64,000 bases of DNA, from NCBI RefSeq assembly GCF_019834675.1, contig NZ_JABUBU010000001.1, positions 620,001-684,000 on the forward strand. The letters are read 5' to 3'. Numbering within the stretch: position 1 is the first letter of the stretch; each line of letters opens with the position of its first letter. This stretch comes from Rhodococcoides corynebacterioides. Its GTDB lineage: Bacteria > Actinomycetota > Actinomycetes > Mycobacteriales > Mycobacteriaceae. The notes under the pieces are model-generated. The model was not told the origin of the DNA. It was given only the letters and a program-made list of their open reading frames with translations, and ran no database searches. Positions 51,655-60,024 of this stretch are shown piece by piece. A program made the position numbers and the translations under genes.

Positions 51655-51825
51655 TCACTGAAACCACGGCGTCGGGTCGACTCCGGCCAGGACGACGGCC
51701 GCGAGGGCCGTCGTCGCCACGCCGGAGACCAGCAGGACGAGCGACGGACCGCGCCGACGGTCGCCGGTTGCGTCGGTCGCGTCTCGGGTCGCGTCTGCGT
51801 CGATGCGGGGCGTGTACTCATCCAC
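51655..51825 (-). CDS. Small single-span membrane protein downstream of esrI
   Basis: From GTG 51825, overlapping the stop of the PspC gene by a few bases, a 56-residue product has a charged N-terminus (VDEYTPRIDADATRDATDAT), then one transmembrane helix (SLVLLVSGVATTALAAVVLA) and a very short tail (GVDPTPWFQ). I recognise no family. The overlap and shared strand suggest it is made with the upstream envelope-stress sensor and may be an accessory of it. Confidence 0.55.
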   Translation of the reverse strand: MDEYTPRIDADATRDATDATGDRRRGPSLVLLVSGVATTALAAVVLAGVDPTPWFQ

Positions 51826-53137
51826 GGGTGACCTCCACGTTGCCGAGGGTGGTGGTCGCGTCGAGGGTGAGCACCGGGGCGTCGGGCCCGCTGGTTCCGT
51901 CGACGCGCGCACCGGGGCTGCCGATGCAGTCCATGTTGCCGACGTTCGAGTTGCAGGTCACCACCACGTTCATCGACGACGGCACGGTGACCTCGGCGTT
52001 GCCCACCGTGGTGTCGACAGTGATCCGGCGATCCTCGGTCAACTCGAGTCCGCGCAGGTCGAGTTCGACGTTGCCCATGGACGTCGAGTAGGAGTCGGCC
52101 AAAGCCGTCATGGTCGTCGGCGCCGCCGTCACGTTGCCCATCCGCGGGGCGCCGGCGTCGACGCCGACCAGGGCGGACACGACGACGAATCCGGCGAGCG
52201 GACCGGCGACCACGAGCAGTCCGTAGCCGCGTCGTCGGAACGCGCCGACCACGAGTCCCAGTCCGATCACGGCCAGGGCGACGGCGCCGACGGTGGTCGC
52301 GGAGACCCACGAGCTGCCGAACACCGCGCCGAGCGCCACGGTGACCGCGGAGGCCACGACGGCGATCGCGATGGTGGCGGACGTCAGGTGCGACGAGCGC
52401 GGCGCGGTCGGCAGCGGCGCGATGGCGCGACGGGGCTCGGGCAGATCCCACGCGAAGGGTGCGACGCCCAGCGGGTCCCAGGCGGGCGGCGCGGCCGGTG
52501 CGGACGCGGTACCGTTACCGCCCTCCTTGCTCAGCGAGACCGCGGCGTCTCCGGTGGCGGCCGCCGGCTGCGGGTCGGGAACGTAGCGCTCGGGAAGCCG
52601 GGTGTAGGGCGACCAGTGCTGGGGTGCCGGATGCGACCACTGCTGATGCGGCAGAGGCGTTCCCGGTCCGGGCGGAGTCACCGACCACGGCGTCGTCCCG
52701 GCGATCCCCGGCAGGGCAGGTGGTTCGGGAGTGCGCCGGTGCAGCAGGTACCAGCCGCCGAGCATGGCGACCGTCGAGACCAGGCCCGATCCGGCGCCGA
52801 TCGGGCCGGTGCTGACCAGAGCGATCGCGAGCACCACCGCGAGCACGACGGCGGTGGTCTGCGACTCCGAGCTGCGTCCGCGTCCGAGCAGCGACTCCGC
52901 GGCGGACGTGGTCTCGCCCGCTCGGGGGAACGTCAGCCACGCGGCGAGGTACAGCACGAGCCCGGACCCGCCGAAGAGAGTGGAGACGACGAACGCGACG
53001 CGCACCAGCACCGGATCGACCCGGTACCGGTGTGCGACACCCGCGGCGACACCGGCGCCGGGCCCGGCATCGGGAAGCCGGGACGGTCGGGTTCGCCAGA
53101 TCTCGGACAGCTGCGTGGACGCGGTGGACGTGGTCAT
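51818..53137 (-). CDS. esrI: PspC-domain membrane protein, EsrI-like envelope-stress inhibitor
   Basis: The 439-residue product starts at ATG 53137 (CAGGA upstream). An N-terminal PspC domain (GVAHRYRVDPVLVRVAFVVS, LVLYLAAWLTFPR) is followed by several further membrane helices and a C-terminal beta-repeat domain of the LiaF/DUF4097 type in which GN(V/A)EV recurs (MGNVELDLRGLEL, TTVGNAEVTVPSS, TTLGNVEVTRG). In Corynebacterium glutamicum the same set, placed after guaA and divergent from a kinase-regulator pair, forms the EsrISR three-component envelope-stress system in which EsrI inhibits signalling. Homology is inferred from domain layout and position. Confidence 0.85.
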   Translation of the reverse strand: MTTSTASTQLSEIWRTRPSRLPDAGPGAGVAAGVAHRYRVDPVLVRVAFVVSTLFGGSGLVLYLAAWLTFPRAGETTSAAESLLGRGRSSESQTTAVVLAVVLAIALVSTGPIGAGSGLVSTVAMLGGWYLLHRRTPEPPALPGIAGTTPWSVTPPGPGTPLPHQQWSHPAPQHWSPYTRLPERYVPDPQPAAATGDAAVSLSKEGGNGTASAPAAPPAWDPLGVAPFAWDLPEPRRAIAPLPTAPRSSHLTSATIAIAVVASAVTVALGAVFGSSWVSATTVGAVALAVIGLGLVVGAFRRRGYGLLVVAGPLAGFVVVSALVGVDAGAPRMGNVTAAPTTMTALADSYSTSMGNVELDLRGLELTEDRRITVDTTVGNAEVTVPSSMNVVVTCNSNVGNMDCIGSPGARVDGTSGPDAPVLTLDATTTLGNVEVTRG

Positions 53138-53174
53138 GGCATTCATCCTGCTGATCGCCGGCCGTCGGCACATC

Positions 53175-53234
53175 GGGGCGAACCCTGAATTCGCCACCAC
53201 GCGTCGGCGGCCACGACATGGGGGTGAACCCCGA
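53175..53234. promoter_or_regulatory. Duplicated 14-bp motif between esrI and esrSR, candidate EsrR operator
   Basis: GGGGCGAACCCTGA at 53175-53188 and GGGGTGAACCCCGA at 53221-53234 agree at 12 of 14 positions and are 46 bp apart. The second contains the inverted repeat GGGGT-GA-ACCCC. They lie in the divergent promoter region; TACCGT at 53235-53240 is a candidate esrS -10 directly beside the second copy. Confidence 0.5.
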
Positions 53235-53270
53235 TACCGTTCCGCCCCCCGTCGTGTCAGGATCGAGGGC

Positions 53271-54596
53271 GTGTCCACGCTGCCCGCCGTCGAGTCCGCG
53301 CCGTCGGCGACCCGTGTGCCGACGGGGTCGGCGCGCCCGGACACGGCGCCGCCGGAGCTGCGGCGCCGTGCCGGTGGCCGGGTCGTCGCCGGGGTCGCCG
53401 GCGGACTCGCCGATCACCTGTCGGTGGACGTCGGCCGCGTGCGGATCGCCTTCGCGGTGTTGTGCGCCATGGCCGGCGCCGGCATCGTCGCCTACGCCCT
53501 GTTGTGGGTGTTCACCTCCGCGGGCGACGACACCGCGAAACCCACCGGCCGAGAACGCCGTCGAGCGTGGGGACTCGCCGGACTCGGCATCCTCGGTGCG
53601 TTGGTGCTGGGATCCGGCCCCATCGGGCTGTCCTCGGCCGTCGTCGTCCCGGTGGTCGTCGTCGCGGTCGGCGCGACGGTGGTGTGGCGCGAACTCGATT
53701 CCGCCGGAACGCGATCGGCGTCGCCGCGGGGACAGCGCACCACGGTCCTCGGCTGGGCGCGCATCGTCGCCGGCGCGACGCTCGTCGTGGTCGGGCTCTG
53801 TGTCGTCGTCCTCTCCCGCGCCGACATGGCGGCGCTGCAGTCGTCGTTCGTCGCCGTGGCCGTCACGGTCGTGGGTATCGTGCTGCTGACCGTGCCGCTG
53901 TGGATGCGGCTCTGGCGCGCGCTCGCCGACGAGCGGGCGGCCCGCATCCGCACCGAGGAGCGCGAGGACATCGCCTCGCACCTGCACGATTCGGTGCTGC
54001 AGACCTTGGCCCTGATCCAGAAGCAGTCGCACGACTCGGCCGAGGTCGTGCGCCTGGCCCGCAGCCAGGAACGCGAGCTGCGCAAGTGGCTCTTCGGCGG
54101 CGGCCGGGACGATCACGCGAGCCTGGTGCGCGCGCTGACCACGATCGCCGGGGAGGTCGAGGACCACTACGGCATCACGGTCGATCCGGTGACCGTCGGA
54201 GACGTGGCGCTCGACGACGCGCCCGATTCCGGTGGGCTCGGTCGGGAGGCGGCGACCGCCGTGCTCGGGGCGACCCGCGAGGCGTTGGTCAACGCGGCCA
54301 AGCACGCCGGCGTGGCCTCCGTGGACCTCTACGCCGAGGTGACCCCCGAGTCCGTCGAGGTCTATGTTCGCGATCGCGGATGCGGATTCGATCCGGCCGC
54401 GGTGGCCCCCGACCGGCAGGGGCTCGCGAAGAGCGTGCGCGGGCGCATCGAACGTCGGGGCGGCACGGTGCAGGTGCGCTCGAATCCCGGCCGCGGCACC
54501 GAGATCGGCATCGTCGTTCCCCGCGAGCCCGGCCACGGCGAGAAGGCCGACCACCACCGCGACGGTCGCGGCGACCGAGAGGACCGATCCGCGTGA
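53271..54596 (+). CDS. esrS: PspC-domain sensor histidine kinase, EsrS-like
   Basis: The 441-residue product from GTG 53271 has an N-terminal PspC domain (GRVVAGVAGGLADHLSVDVG, YALLWVFTS), four further membrane helices and a NarL-type HisKA_3 kinase domain with the phospho-acceptor His in REDIASHLHDSVLQTLALI. The ATPase has its N-box (REALVNAAKHAG) and the G-box (SNPGRGTEIGIVV). The shared PspC domain with EsrI suggests direct contact in the membrane. Its stop overlaps the response regulator GTG by 4 nt. Confidence 0.9.
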   Translation: MSTLPAVESAPSATRVPTGSARPDTAPPELRRRAGGRVVAGVAGGLADHLSVDVGRVRIAFAVLCAMAGAGIVAYALLWVFTSAGDDTAKPTGRERRRAWGLAGLGILGALVLGSGPIGLSSAVVVPVVVVAVGATVVWRELDSAGTRSASPRGQRTTVLGWARIVAGATLVVVGLCVVVLSRADMAALQSSFVAVAVTVVGIVLLTVPLWMRLWRALADERAARIRTEEREDIASHLHDSVLQTLALIQKQSHDSAEVVRLARSQERELRKWLFGGGRDDHASLVRALTTIAGEVEDHYGITVDPVTVGDVALDDAPDSGGLGREAATAVLGATREALVNAAKHAGVASVDLYAEVTPESVEVYVRDRGCGFDPAAVAPDRQGLAKSVRGRIERRGGTVQVRSNPGRGTEIGIVVPREPGHGEKADHHRDGRGDREDRSA

Positions 54597-55252
54597 CCGA
54601 CCCGGACACCAGCACCTTCTCCGTCTTCCTGGTCGACGATCACGCGGTGTTCCGCTCCGGTGTCCGCGCCGAACTCGGCCGGGTCGACGACATCACCGTG
54701 GTGGGTGAGGCGGGCGGCGTCGCGGACGCGGTGCGCGGTATCGCCGCGACGAAGCCGGACGTCGTCCTGCTCGACGTCCACATGCCCGACGGCGGCGGCG
54801 TCGCGGTCCTCCAGGCGATCGACGACGGTCCCGTCTGCCTCGCGCTGTCGGTGTCCGACGCCGCCGAGGACGTCATCGCCGTCATCCGGGCGGGGGCGCG
54901 CGGCTACGTGACCAAGTCGATCTCGGGGGCGGATCTGGCGGACGCCGTCCGCCGCGTCGCGGGCGGCGACGCCGTGTTCGGACCGCGACTGGCGGGGTTC
55001 GTCCTCGACTCCTTCACCGGCCGGTCCGCGACTCCGGAACCGGCGCTGGACCCCGAATTGGACTCGCTGACGCCGCGCGAACTCGAGGTGCTGCGCCTGC
55101 TCGCGCGCGGCTACACCTACCGGGAGATCGCCGAGACACTGTTCATCTCCGTCAAGACCGTCGAGACCCACGCGTCCAACGTGCTGCGGAAGACGCAGCA
55201 GTCCAACCGCAACGCCCTGACCCGGTGGGCCCACCGCCGTCGGATCGAATGA
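54593..55252 (+). CDS. esrR: NarL/LuxR-family response regulator, EsrR-like
   Basis: The 219-residue product has a receiver domain (VFLVDDHAVFRSGVRAELG, phospho-acceptor Asp in VVLLDVHMPDGGG, conserved Lys in GYVTKSISG) and a LuxR helix-turn-helix (LTPRELEVLRLLARGYTYRE, FISVKTVETHASNVLRKT). It is the partner of the overlapping kinase upstream. In the C. glutamicum system the regulator controls envelope, transport and chaperone genes. Its stop overlaps the start of the next gene (ATGA). Confidence 0.92.
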   Translation: MTDPDTSTFSVFLVDDHAVFRSGVRAELGRVDDITVVGEAGGVADAVRGIAATKPDVVLLDVHMPDGGGVAVLQAIDDGPVCLALSVSDAAEDVIAVIRAGARGYVTKSISGADLADAVRRVAGGDAVFGPRLAGFVLDSFTGRSATPEPALDPELDSLTPRELEVLRLLARGYTYREIAETLFISVKTVETHASNVLRKTQQSNRNALTRWAHRRRIE

Positions 55253-56196
55253 GACGACTGCGCCCGGTCGCGACCGTCCTCGGCGCGCTCGGCCTGCTGG
55301 CCGGTGCGGTCGCCGTCGTGACGGCCCGGGTGGACGTTCCCCGGTTCGTCGTCGTGGGACCGGCGTCGTTCGCCCCGATCCTGTTGTGCTGCACCGTTCT
55401 CGGCATGCTGCTGTGCCTCGCGGTGCGGCGCTGGTGGATCGCGGGGGCCTCCGCGTCGGTGCTGGCGATCGCCGGGACGGTCGTGGTGCCGCTGTACGTC
55501 GCCGACGCCGCACCGTCGGCCGGCACACCGATCACCCTCATGCAGGCCAATGTGATGCTGGGGGAGGCGGATCCGGCGGCGCTGGTGGCGTCCGTGCGGG
55601 ATCGCGGTGTCGACATCCTGACGGCGCAGGAACTCACCCCGGAGTTCGTCGACGCCCTCGACGACGCGGGAATGAGCGACGTCCTGCCCTACCGGTTCGC
55701 CATGCCCTACCCCGGCGGGGCGGGAGCGGGGATCTACAGCCGCGTCCCGGTGACCGACGGCCGGGAACTGGACGGGTATCTGCTCTCGAGCGTCACCGCA
55801 CGCGTGGACCTCGGCACCGGACCGGTCCGCGTCTACGCCGTGCATCCCGTGCCGCCGTATCCGACGCCGACGCCCGTCTGGGCGCAGGAGATGGCGATGC
55901 TGCGCGACGAACTGCGCACGGCCGCAGACTCTCCCGAGCCGGTGATCGTGGGCGGCGACTTCAACGCCACCCACGCCCACGCACGGTTCCGGGCGCTCCT
56001 GACCGACGGCTGGTCCGACGTCGGCGACGCCGTGGGGGCGGGCATCGTCCCGACCTATCCCACCGACAAGAGCTACCCACCCCTGGTGGGAATCGACCAC
56101 GTCCTGGTGCGGGGTGTCGGCGCGACGTCCTCGACGGCCGTCGACATCGCGGGGTCCGACCACCGGGGTCTGGTGGTGGAGTTGGCGCTCCGATAG
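55249..56196 (+). CDS. Membrane-bound endonuclease/exonuclease/phosphatase (EEP) family protein
   Basis: The 315-residue product has three N-terminal membrane helices (VATVLGALGLLAGAVAVVTA, ILLCCTVLGMLLCLAV, ASASVLAIAGTVVVPLYVAD) and an EEP domain outside or inside: LMQANVMLG, LTAQELTPEFVDAL, the metal/active-site motifs VIVGGDFNATHAHARF and GIDHVLVRG, and SDHRGLVVEL. Catalytic residues are all present. Related proteins cleave phosphodiesters in nucleic acids or lipids. It is coupled to esrR and may be an output of the stress system. Confidence 0.88.
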   Translation: MRRLRPVATVLGALGLLAGAVAVVTARVDVPRFVVVGPASFAPILLCCTVLGMLLCLAVRRWWIAGASASVLAIAGTVVVPLYVADAAPSAGTPITLMQANVMLGEADPAALVASVRDRGVDILTAQELTPEFVDALDDAGMSDVLPYRFAMPYPGGAGAGIYSRVPVTDGRELDGYLLSSVTARVDLGTGPVRVYAVHPVPPYPTPTPVWAQEMAMLRDELRTAADSPEPVIVGGDFNATHAHARFRALLTDGWSDVGDAVGAGIVPTYPTDKSYPPLVGIDHVLVRGVGATSSTAVDIAGSDHRGLVVELALR

Positions 56197-56221
56197 GTGC
56201 CCGGTCGGGCTCGGGCGAAGG

Positions 56222-57472
56222 TCAGAGCACCAGCACCAGCACGAGCACGAGGATCAGCACCAGGACGCCCGCGCCGACACCGAGCCACAGCACCAGGTTC
56301 TCCGGCGGCCCCGACCGGCGGGTCGCGGGCTCGAAGGGCGGCGGAGCGTAGGTGGGCGGGAGCGTCTCGCGGTCCCCGATCGCCCCGTCTGCACTCGGCC
56401 GCGGCACGCGGTCCAACGGCACGGCGGTGGGGGCGGCCGGCAGGCCCGTCATGGTGCGGCCGTGGATGCGCTCGGCGCGACGGGTGGACGTCGGGACGCG
56501 GGCGCCGCGGGACGCCCAGAACGGAACCTGACCGTCCTGCGCGCGCAGCGGCGTGTTCAGCACCGCACCGGCACTGCCGTTCTTGCCGACGGCGAGGCGC
56601 ACGAAGCGGTCGCGCACCTCGGCCATCGACGGACGACGGGACGGGTCCGGCTCGAGCATGTGCAGCAGGGTGGCCGTCATGGGCCCGCTGCGCCGCGGCG
56701 GGGTGATCCGGCCGCCGGCGACTCGGTGCAGCAGGGCGATCGAGTCGGCGTCGATGCCGAACGGCGGTTGTCCCTCGGTGGCGGTGTACAGGGTGGCGCC
56801 GAGAGAGAAGACGTCGCTGGCCTCGGTGGGGTCCGCGCCGCGTGCGACCTCGGGGGCGAAGTACGCCGGGGTGCCGGTGATGACGGCGCTGTTCTCCTCG
56901 TGCGTGTCGGTCTTGGCGCGGGAGATGCCGAAGTCGCTGATCTTGACCATGCCGAGGGCGCCGCCGCGGTCGGCCACGAGGATGTTGCCGGGCTTGATGT
57001 CGCGGTGCAGGATGCCGGCGGCGTGTGCGGCGGTGAGGGCGTCGGCGATCTGGGCGCCGATCTGGATCACCTCGAACGGCGGCAGCGTCTCGGTGATGTT
57101 GAGGGCCATGGCGAGGCTGCGGGCGGGCAGGTACTCCATGATCAGCCACGGCTCGCCGCTGTCGATCGCGACGTCGTGCATCGCGATGGCGTGGGGGTTG
57201 TTCAGTTGCGCCGCCATGCGCCCCTCGCGGAGAGCGCGGTCGCGCACCTCGCGGGCCGCGTCCGGGGGGAGGTCGACGGTGGAGGTCGCCTGCTTGACCG
57301 CCACTTTGCGGCTGAGCAGGGTGTCGCTCGCGAGCCAGACGGCGCCCATGCCGCCGCCGCCGATCTTGCTGTCGAGGCGGTATCGACCCGCCAGGAGATA
57401 GTCGGGTCCGACGGCCGGGCGAGAGCGGCGAGCGGGGGTCGCGGCGTCGCCGGGAGGCTGGGGATCCGTCAC
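56222..57472 (-). CDS. Serine/threonine protein kinase with C-terminal membrane tail
   Basis: The 416-residue product from GTG 57472 has a complete eukaryote-like kinase domain: GGGGMGAVWLASD (P-loop), VAVKQA (Lys), LHRDIKPGNILV (catalytic loop), ISDFGISRAK (DFG) and GTPAYFAPEVARG. A Pro-rich juxtamembrane linker with Thr/Arg follows, then a single hydrophobic helix at the very end (VLWLGVGAGVLVLILVLVLV). Unlike PknB there is no extracellular sensor domain, so this is a tail-anchored kinase. The Leu-Val tail is encoded by a short hexanucleotide-like repeat. It is convergent with the EEP gene. Confidence 0.93.
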   Translation of the reverse strand: MTDPQPPGDAATPARRSRPAVGPDYLLAGRYRLDSKIGGGGMGAVWLASDTLLSRKVAVKQATSTVDLPPDAAREVRDRALREGRMAAQLNNPHAIAMHDVAIDSGEPWLIMEYLPARSLAMALNITETLPPFEVIQIGAQIADALTAAHAAGILHRDIKPGNILVADRGGALGMVKISDFGISRAKTDTHEENSAVITGTPAYFAPEVARGADPTEASDVFSLGATLYTATEGQPPFGIDADSIALLHRVAGGRITPPRRSGPMTATLLHMLEPDPSRRPSMAEVRDRFVRLAVGKNGSAGAVLNTPLRAQDGQVPFWASRGARVPTSTRRAERIHGRTMTGLPAAPTAVPLDRVPRPSADGAIGDRETLPPTYAPPPFEPATRRSGPPENLVLWLGVGAGVLVLILVLVLVLVL

Positions 57473-57542
57473 GGCGTCGAGGTTATCCGACCGCGCCCGC
57501 CGGTCCCGGTCGAGCCGCTCGACCAGGCGTTTTCCGGTCACC

Positions 57543-57571
57543 TTGACGTTCGAACACCCGGCGGCTTTACT
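57543..57571 (+). promoter_or_regulatory. Probable promoter of imuA'-imuB-dinB
   Basis: TTGACG at 57543-57548 and TTTACT at 57566-57571 are 17 bp apart. The -35 runs into GTTCGAAC (57548-57555), a palindrome resembling joined LexA half-sites. The LexA box begins 8 bp after the -10. Confidence 0.55.
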
Positions 57572-57579
57572 GGAGTCGT

Positions 57580-57595
57580 TCGAAAACGTGTTCGA
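57580..57595 (+). promoter_or_regulatory. SOS box (LexA operator) before imuA'
   Basis: TCGAAAACGTGTTCGA matches the actinobacterial LexA consensus TCGAAC-N4-GTTCGA at 11 of 12 defined positions. It sits over the expected transcription start, 39 bp before the imuA' ATG, so LexA would repress the operon until DNA damage. Confidence 0.88.
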
Positions 57596-57634
57596 ATATC
57601 TCGGTTCCCCCGAGTCCCGATCCGGGGAGTGAGT

Positions 57635-58426
57635 ATGCCTGTTTCGGTCGATCTGGACGGTCTCGACGGTCTGTCGCGCAGCGAGCGGATCGAGGTGCTG
57701 CGGCGCCGCATCAGCGGTGCGACCGGCCCCGCTGCCGGTTCCCCTGCTGCCGGGTCCGCCGCCACGGCTCCGGCCCTGGAGTCCGTTCCCACCGAGGCGA
57801 CCCGCCCCGCCCGGCCGGTGCTTCCGGTGCCGAGCGCGTTGTCGGCGTTGCTGCCGGAGGGCGGACTGGCCCGCGGATCGGTGGTGGCGCTCTCCGGGGC
57901 CGGGTCGCTGCTCACCGGCATCCTGGCGTCCGTCACCGCGTCCGGGCGGCACGCGGCGGTGATCGGGATGCCGCGGCTCGGCCTGCTCGCGGCGGCGGAG
58001 ATGGGTGCCGAGCTGCATCGGCTGGCGTTGGTGCCGAATCCCGGGGCGGATCCGGTGGAGGTGGCGGCCGTGCTGCTCGACGGCATCGATCTGGTGGTGC
58101 TGGGCCTCGGCGGGTCCACCGTGCCGCCGTCGCGCGCACGGGCGGTGGTGGCGCGCGCCCGCACCAAGGGCGCCACGCTCGTCGTCACCGACGGCCGGTG
58201 GGACGGGGCGGAACTCACCCTGTCGGCGCACGTCGACGGGTACGACGGTCCCGGGTCCGGTGATCGCCGCGGTCGAGGCCGGGTGCGGGCGGTCCGGTTG
58301 GGCGTCGAGGTCCAGGGGAAGGCGATGCGGCCGCGCACGGGCCGTCTGGTGGTCGCGTCGGCCGGGGAGGGCGTCGAGTGGTCGACCGCGCGGGAGAGCG
58401 GTCCGATGCTGACGGCCTTGCCGTGA
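57635..58426 (+). CDS. imuA': Mutasome accessory protein ImuA'
   Basis: The 263-residue RecA-like product (MPVSVDLDGLDGLSRSERIE, then LLPEGGLARGSVVALSGAGS and VLLDGIDLVVLGLGGSTVP) lacks an intact Walker A. It corresponds to Rv3395c, ImuA', which with ImuB and DnaE2 carries out damage-induced mutagenic synthesis. A GTG two codons upstream (57629) is an alternative start. It is under an SOS box and overlaps imuB by 4 nt. Confidence 0.9.
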   Translation: MPVSVDLDGLDGLSRSERIEVLRRRISGATGPAAGSPAAGSAATAPALESVPTEATRPARPVLPVPSALSALLPEGGLARGSVVALSGAGSLLTGILASVTASGRHAAVIGMPRLGLLAAAEMGAELHRLALVPNPGADPVEVAAVLLDGIDLVVLGLGGSTVPPSRARAVVARARTKGATLVVTDGRWDGAELTLSAHVDGYDGPGSGDRRGRGRVRAVRLGVEVQGKAMRPRTGRLVVASAGEGVEWSTARESGPMLTALP

Positions 58427-60024
58427 CGGGCCCGGAGAATCGACGCGGGTCGAACGCGCGCCGCAACCGGGTGCTCGCCGTGTGGTGTCCCGACTGGCCG
58501 GCCGTGGCCGCGGCGGCCGCGGCGGACGTCCCCGCGTCCGCGCCGGTGGCCGTGGTGTCGGCGAATCGGGTGGTCGCCTGCTCGGCGACGGCCCGCGCGG
58601 CCGGGGTCCGGCGCGGCGGGACGCGTCGGGAGTCCCAGGCGCGGTGCCCGGAACTGCATGTGGCACGGGCGGATCCGGATCGCGATGCGCGTACGTTCGA
58701 GCCGGTCGCGGCCGCGGTGGACGAACTGATTCCGGGAATCGAGGTGTTGCGTCCGGGTCTGCTGCTGCTGTCGGCACGCGGCGCGGCGCGGTACTTCGGG
58801 GCGGAGGAGAACGCGGCCGAACGACTGGTCGACGCGGTCGCCGCGGTCGGCGTGGAATGTCAGGTGGGCATCGCCGACGAGGTCTCGACGGCGGTGATCG
58901 CCGCCCGGCACGGGGCGATCGTGCCCGCGGGTGGCGGCGCCGGGTTCCTCGCACCGCTGCCGGTGGCGGAATTGTCGGCCGAGCCGTCCCTCGCGGCGCC
59001 GGACCGGGTGGACCTGGTGGACCTGTTGATCCGTCTGGGGCTGCGCACGATCGGGGACTTCGGGACGCTCTCGCCGGTCGACGTGGCGTCGCGGTTCGGG
59101 ACCGATGCGGTGGCGGCGCACCGCAGCGCCCGTGGGGAACCGGAACGTCCGCCGTCGGCTCGGGTGCTGCCGCCGGATCTCGACGTCGAGCACCACTGCG
59201 ATCCACCGCTGGACCGGGTGGACGCCGCCGCGTTCGCCGGTCGTGCGTTGGCGGAGAAACTGCACGTCGCGTTGTCCGCGGCGGCGGTGGCCTGCACGCG
59301 GCTGCTGGTGCAGGCCCGAACGGCCAACGGCGAGCACCTCTCCCGCACGTGGCGGTGCGCCGAGCCGCTCACGCCGGAGGGCACCGCGGATCGGGTGCGC
59401 TGGCAACTCGACGGCTGGCTCACCGGACGCAGCGAGAACAAGCCGACGGCCGGGGTGGTGCTGCTCCGCCTCGAACCGGTCGAGGTGGTCACCGCCGGAG
59501 CGTTGCAGCTCGGTCTGTGGGGCGGGGTCGGCGACGAGGACGAGCGTGCACGACGCGCGTTGGTGCGCGTGCAGGGTCTGCTCGGTGGGGACGCGGTGCA
59601 GGTGGGGGTGCTCAGCGGCGGCCGCGGTCCGACGGAGCGGGTGACGATGGTGCCGTGGGGCGACGAGCCGGTTCCCGACGCCGATCCCGCCGCGCCCTGG
59701 CCCGGTCGCATGCCGTCGCCGTCGCCCACCGCCCTCACCACCACTCGCCCGGAGATCACGGTGGTGGGCGCGTCGGGGGAGCCGGTCGGGGTGACCGAGC
59801 GGGGGATGTTCGATCGGGACCCGGCGGTGCTGACGTGGGGGTCGAGCACGTGGTCGCTGCACGGGTGGGCGGGCCCGTGGTGCGTCGACGAACGGTGGTG
59901 GGATCCGGGTGCGGTGTCCACGGCACGACAGGTGGCGCGGGCGCAGATGGTGCTCGAGGACGCGCGCGCGGTGCTGGTGCTCCACGACGGAGGACGATGG
60001 TTCGTGGAGGGCATCTACGAATGA
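58423..60024 (+). CDS. imuB: Inactive Y-family polymerase ImuB
   Basis: The 533-residue product follows the Y-family fold (NRVLAVWCPDWPAVAAAA, ARAAGVRRGGTRRESQARCP, GLRTIGDFGTL) but lacks the catalytic acids: the first DxD site reads VWCPDW and the SIDE motif is replaced by LLLSARGAAR. It is therefore a scaffold, as in mycobacteria. A clamp-binding motif of the QLGLW type (ALQLGLWGG, about residues 360-368) is present. It starts at GTG 58423 overlapping imuA' and ends overlapping dinB. DnaE2, the expected polymerase partner, is not in the window. Confidence 0.93.
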   Translation: MTGPENRRGSNARRNRVLAVWCPDWPAVAAAAAADVPASAPVAVVSANRVVACSATARAAGVRRGGTRRESQARCPELHVARADPDRDARTFEPVAAAVDELIPGIEVLRPGLLLLSARGAARYFGAEENAAERLVDAVAAVGVECQVGIADEVSTAVIAARHGAIVPAGGGAGFLAPLPVAELSAEPSLAAPDRVDLVDLLIRLGLRTIGDFGTLSPVDVASRFGTDAVAAHRSARGEPERPPSARVLPPDLDVEHHCDPPLDRVDAAAFAGRALAEKLHVALSAAAVACTRLLVQARTANGEHLSRTWRCAEPLTPEGTADRVRWQLDGWLTGRSENKPTAGVVLLRLEPVEVVTAGALQLGLWGGVGDEDERARRALVRVQGLLGGDAVQVGVLSGGRGPTERVTMVPWGDEPVPDADPAAPWPGRMPSPSPTALTTTRPEITVVGASGEPVGVTERGMFDRDPAVLTWGSSTWSLHGWAGPWCVDERWWDPGAVSTARQVARAQMVLEDARAVLVLHDGGRWFVEGIYE

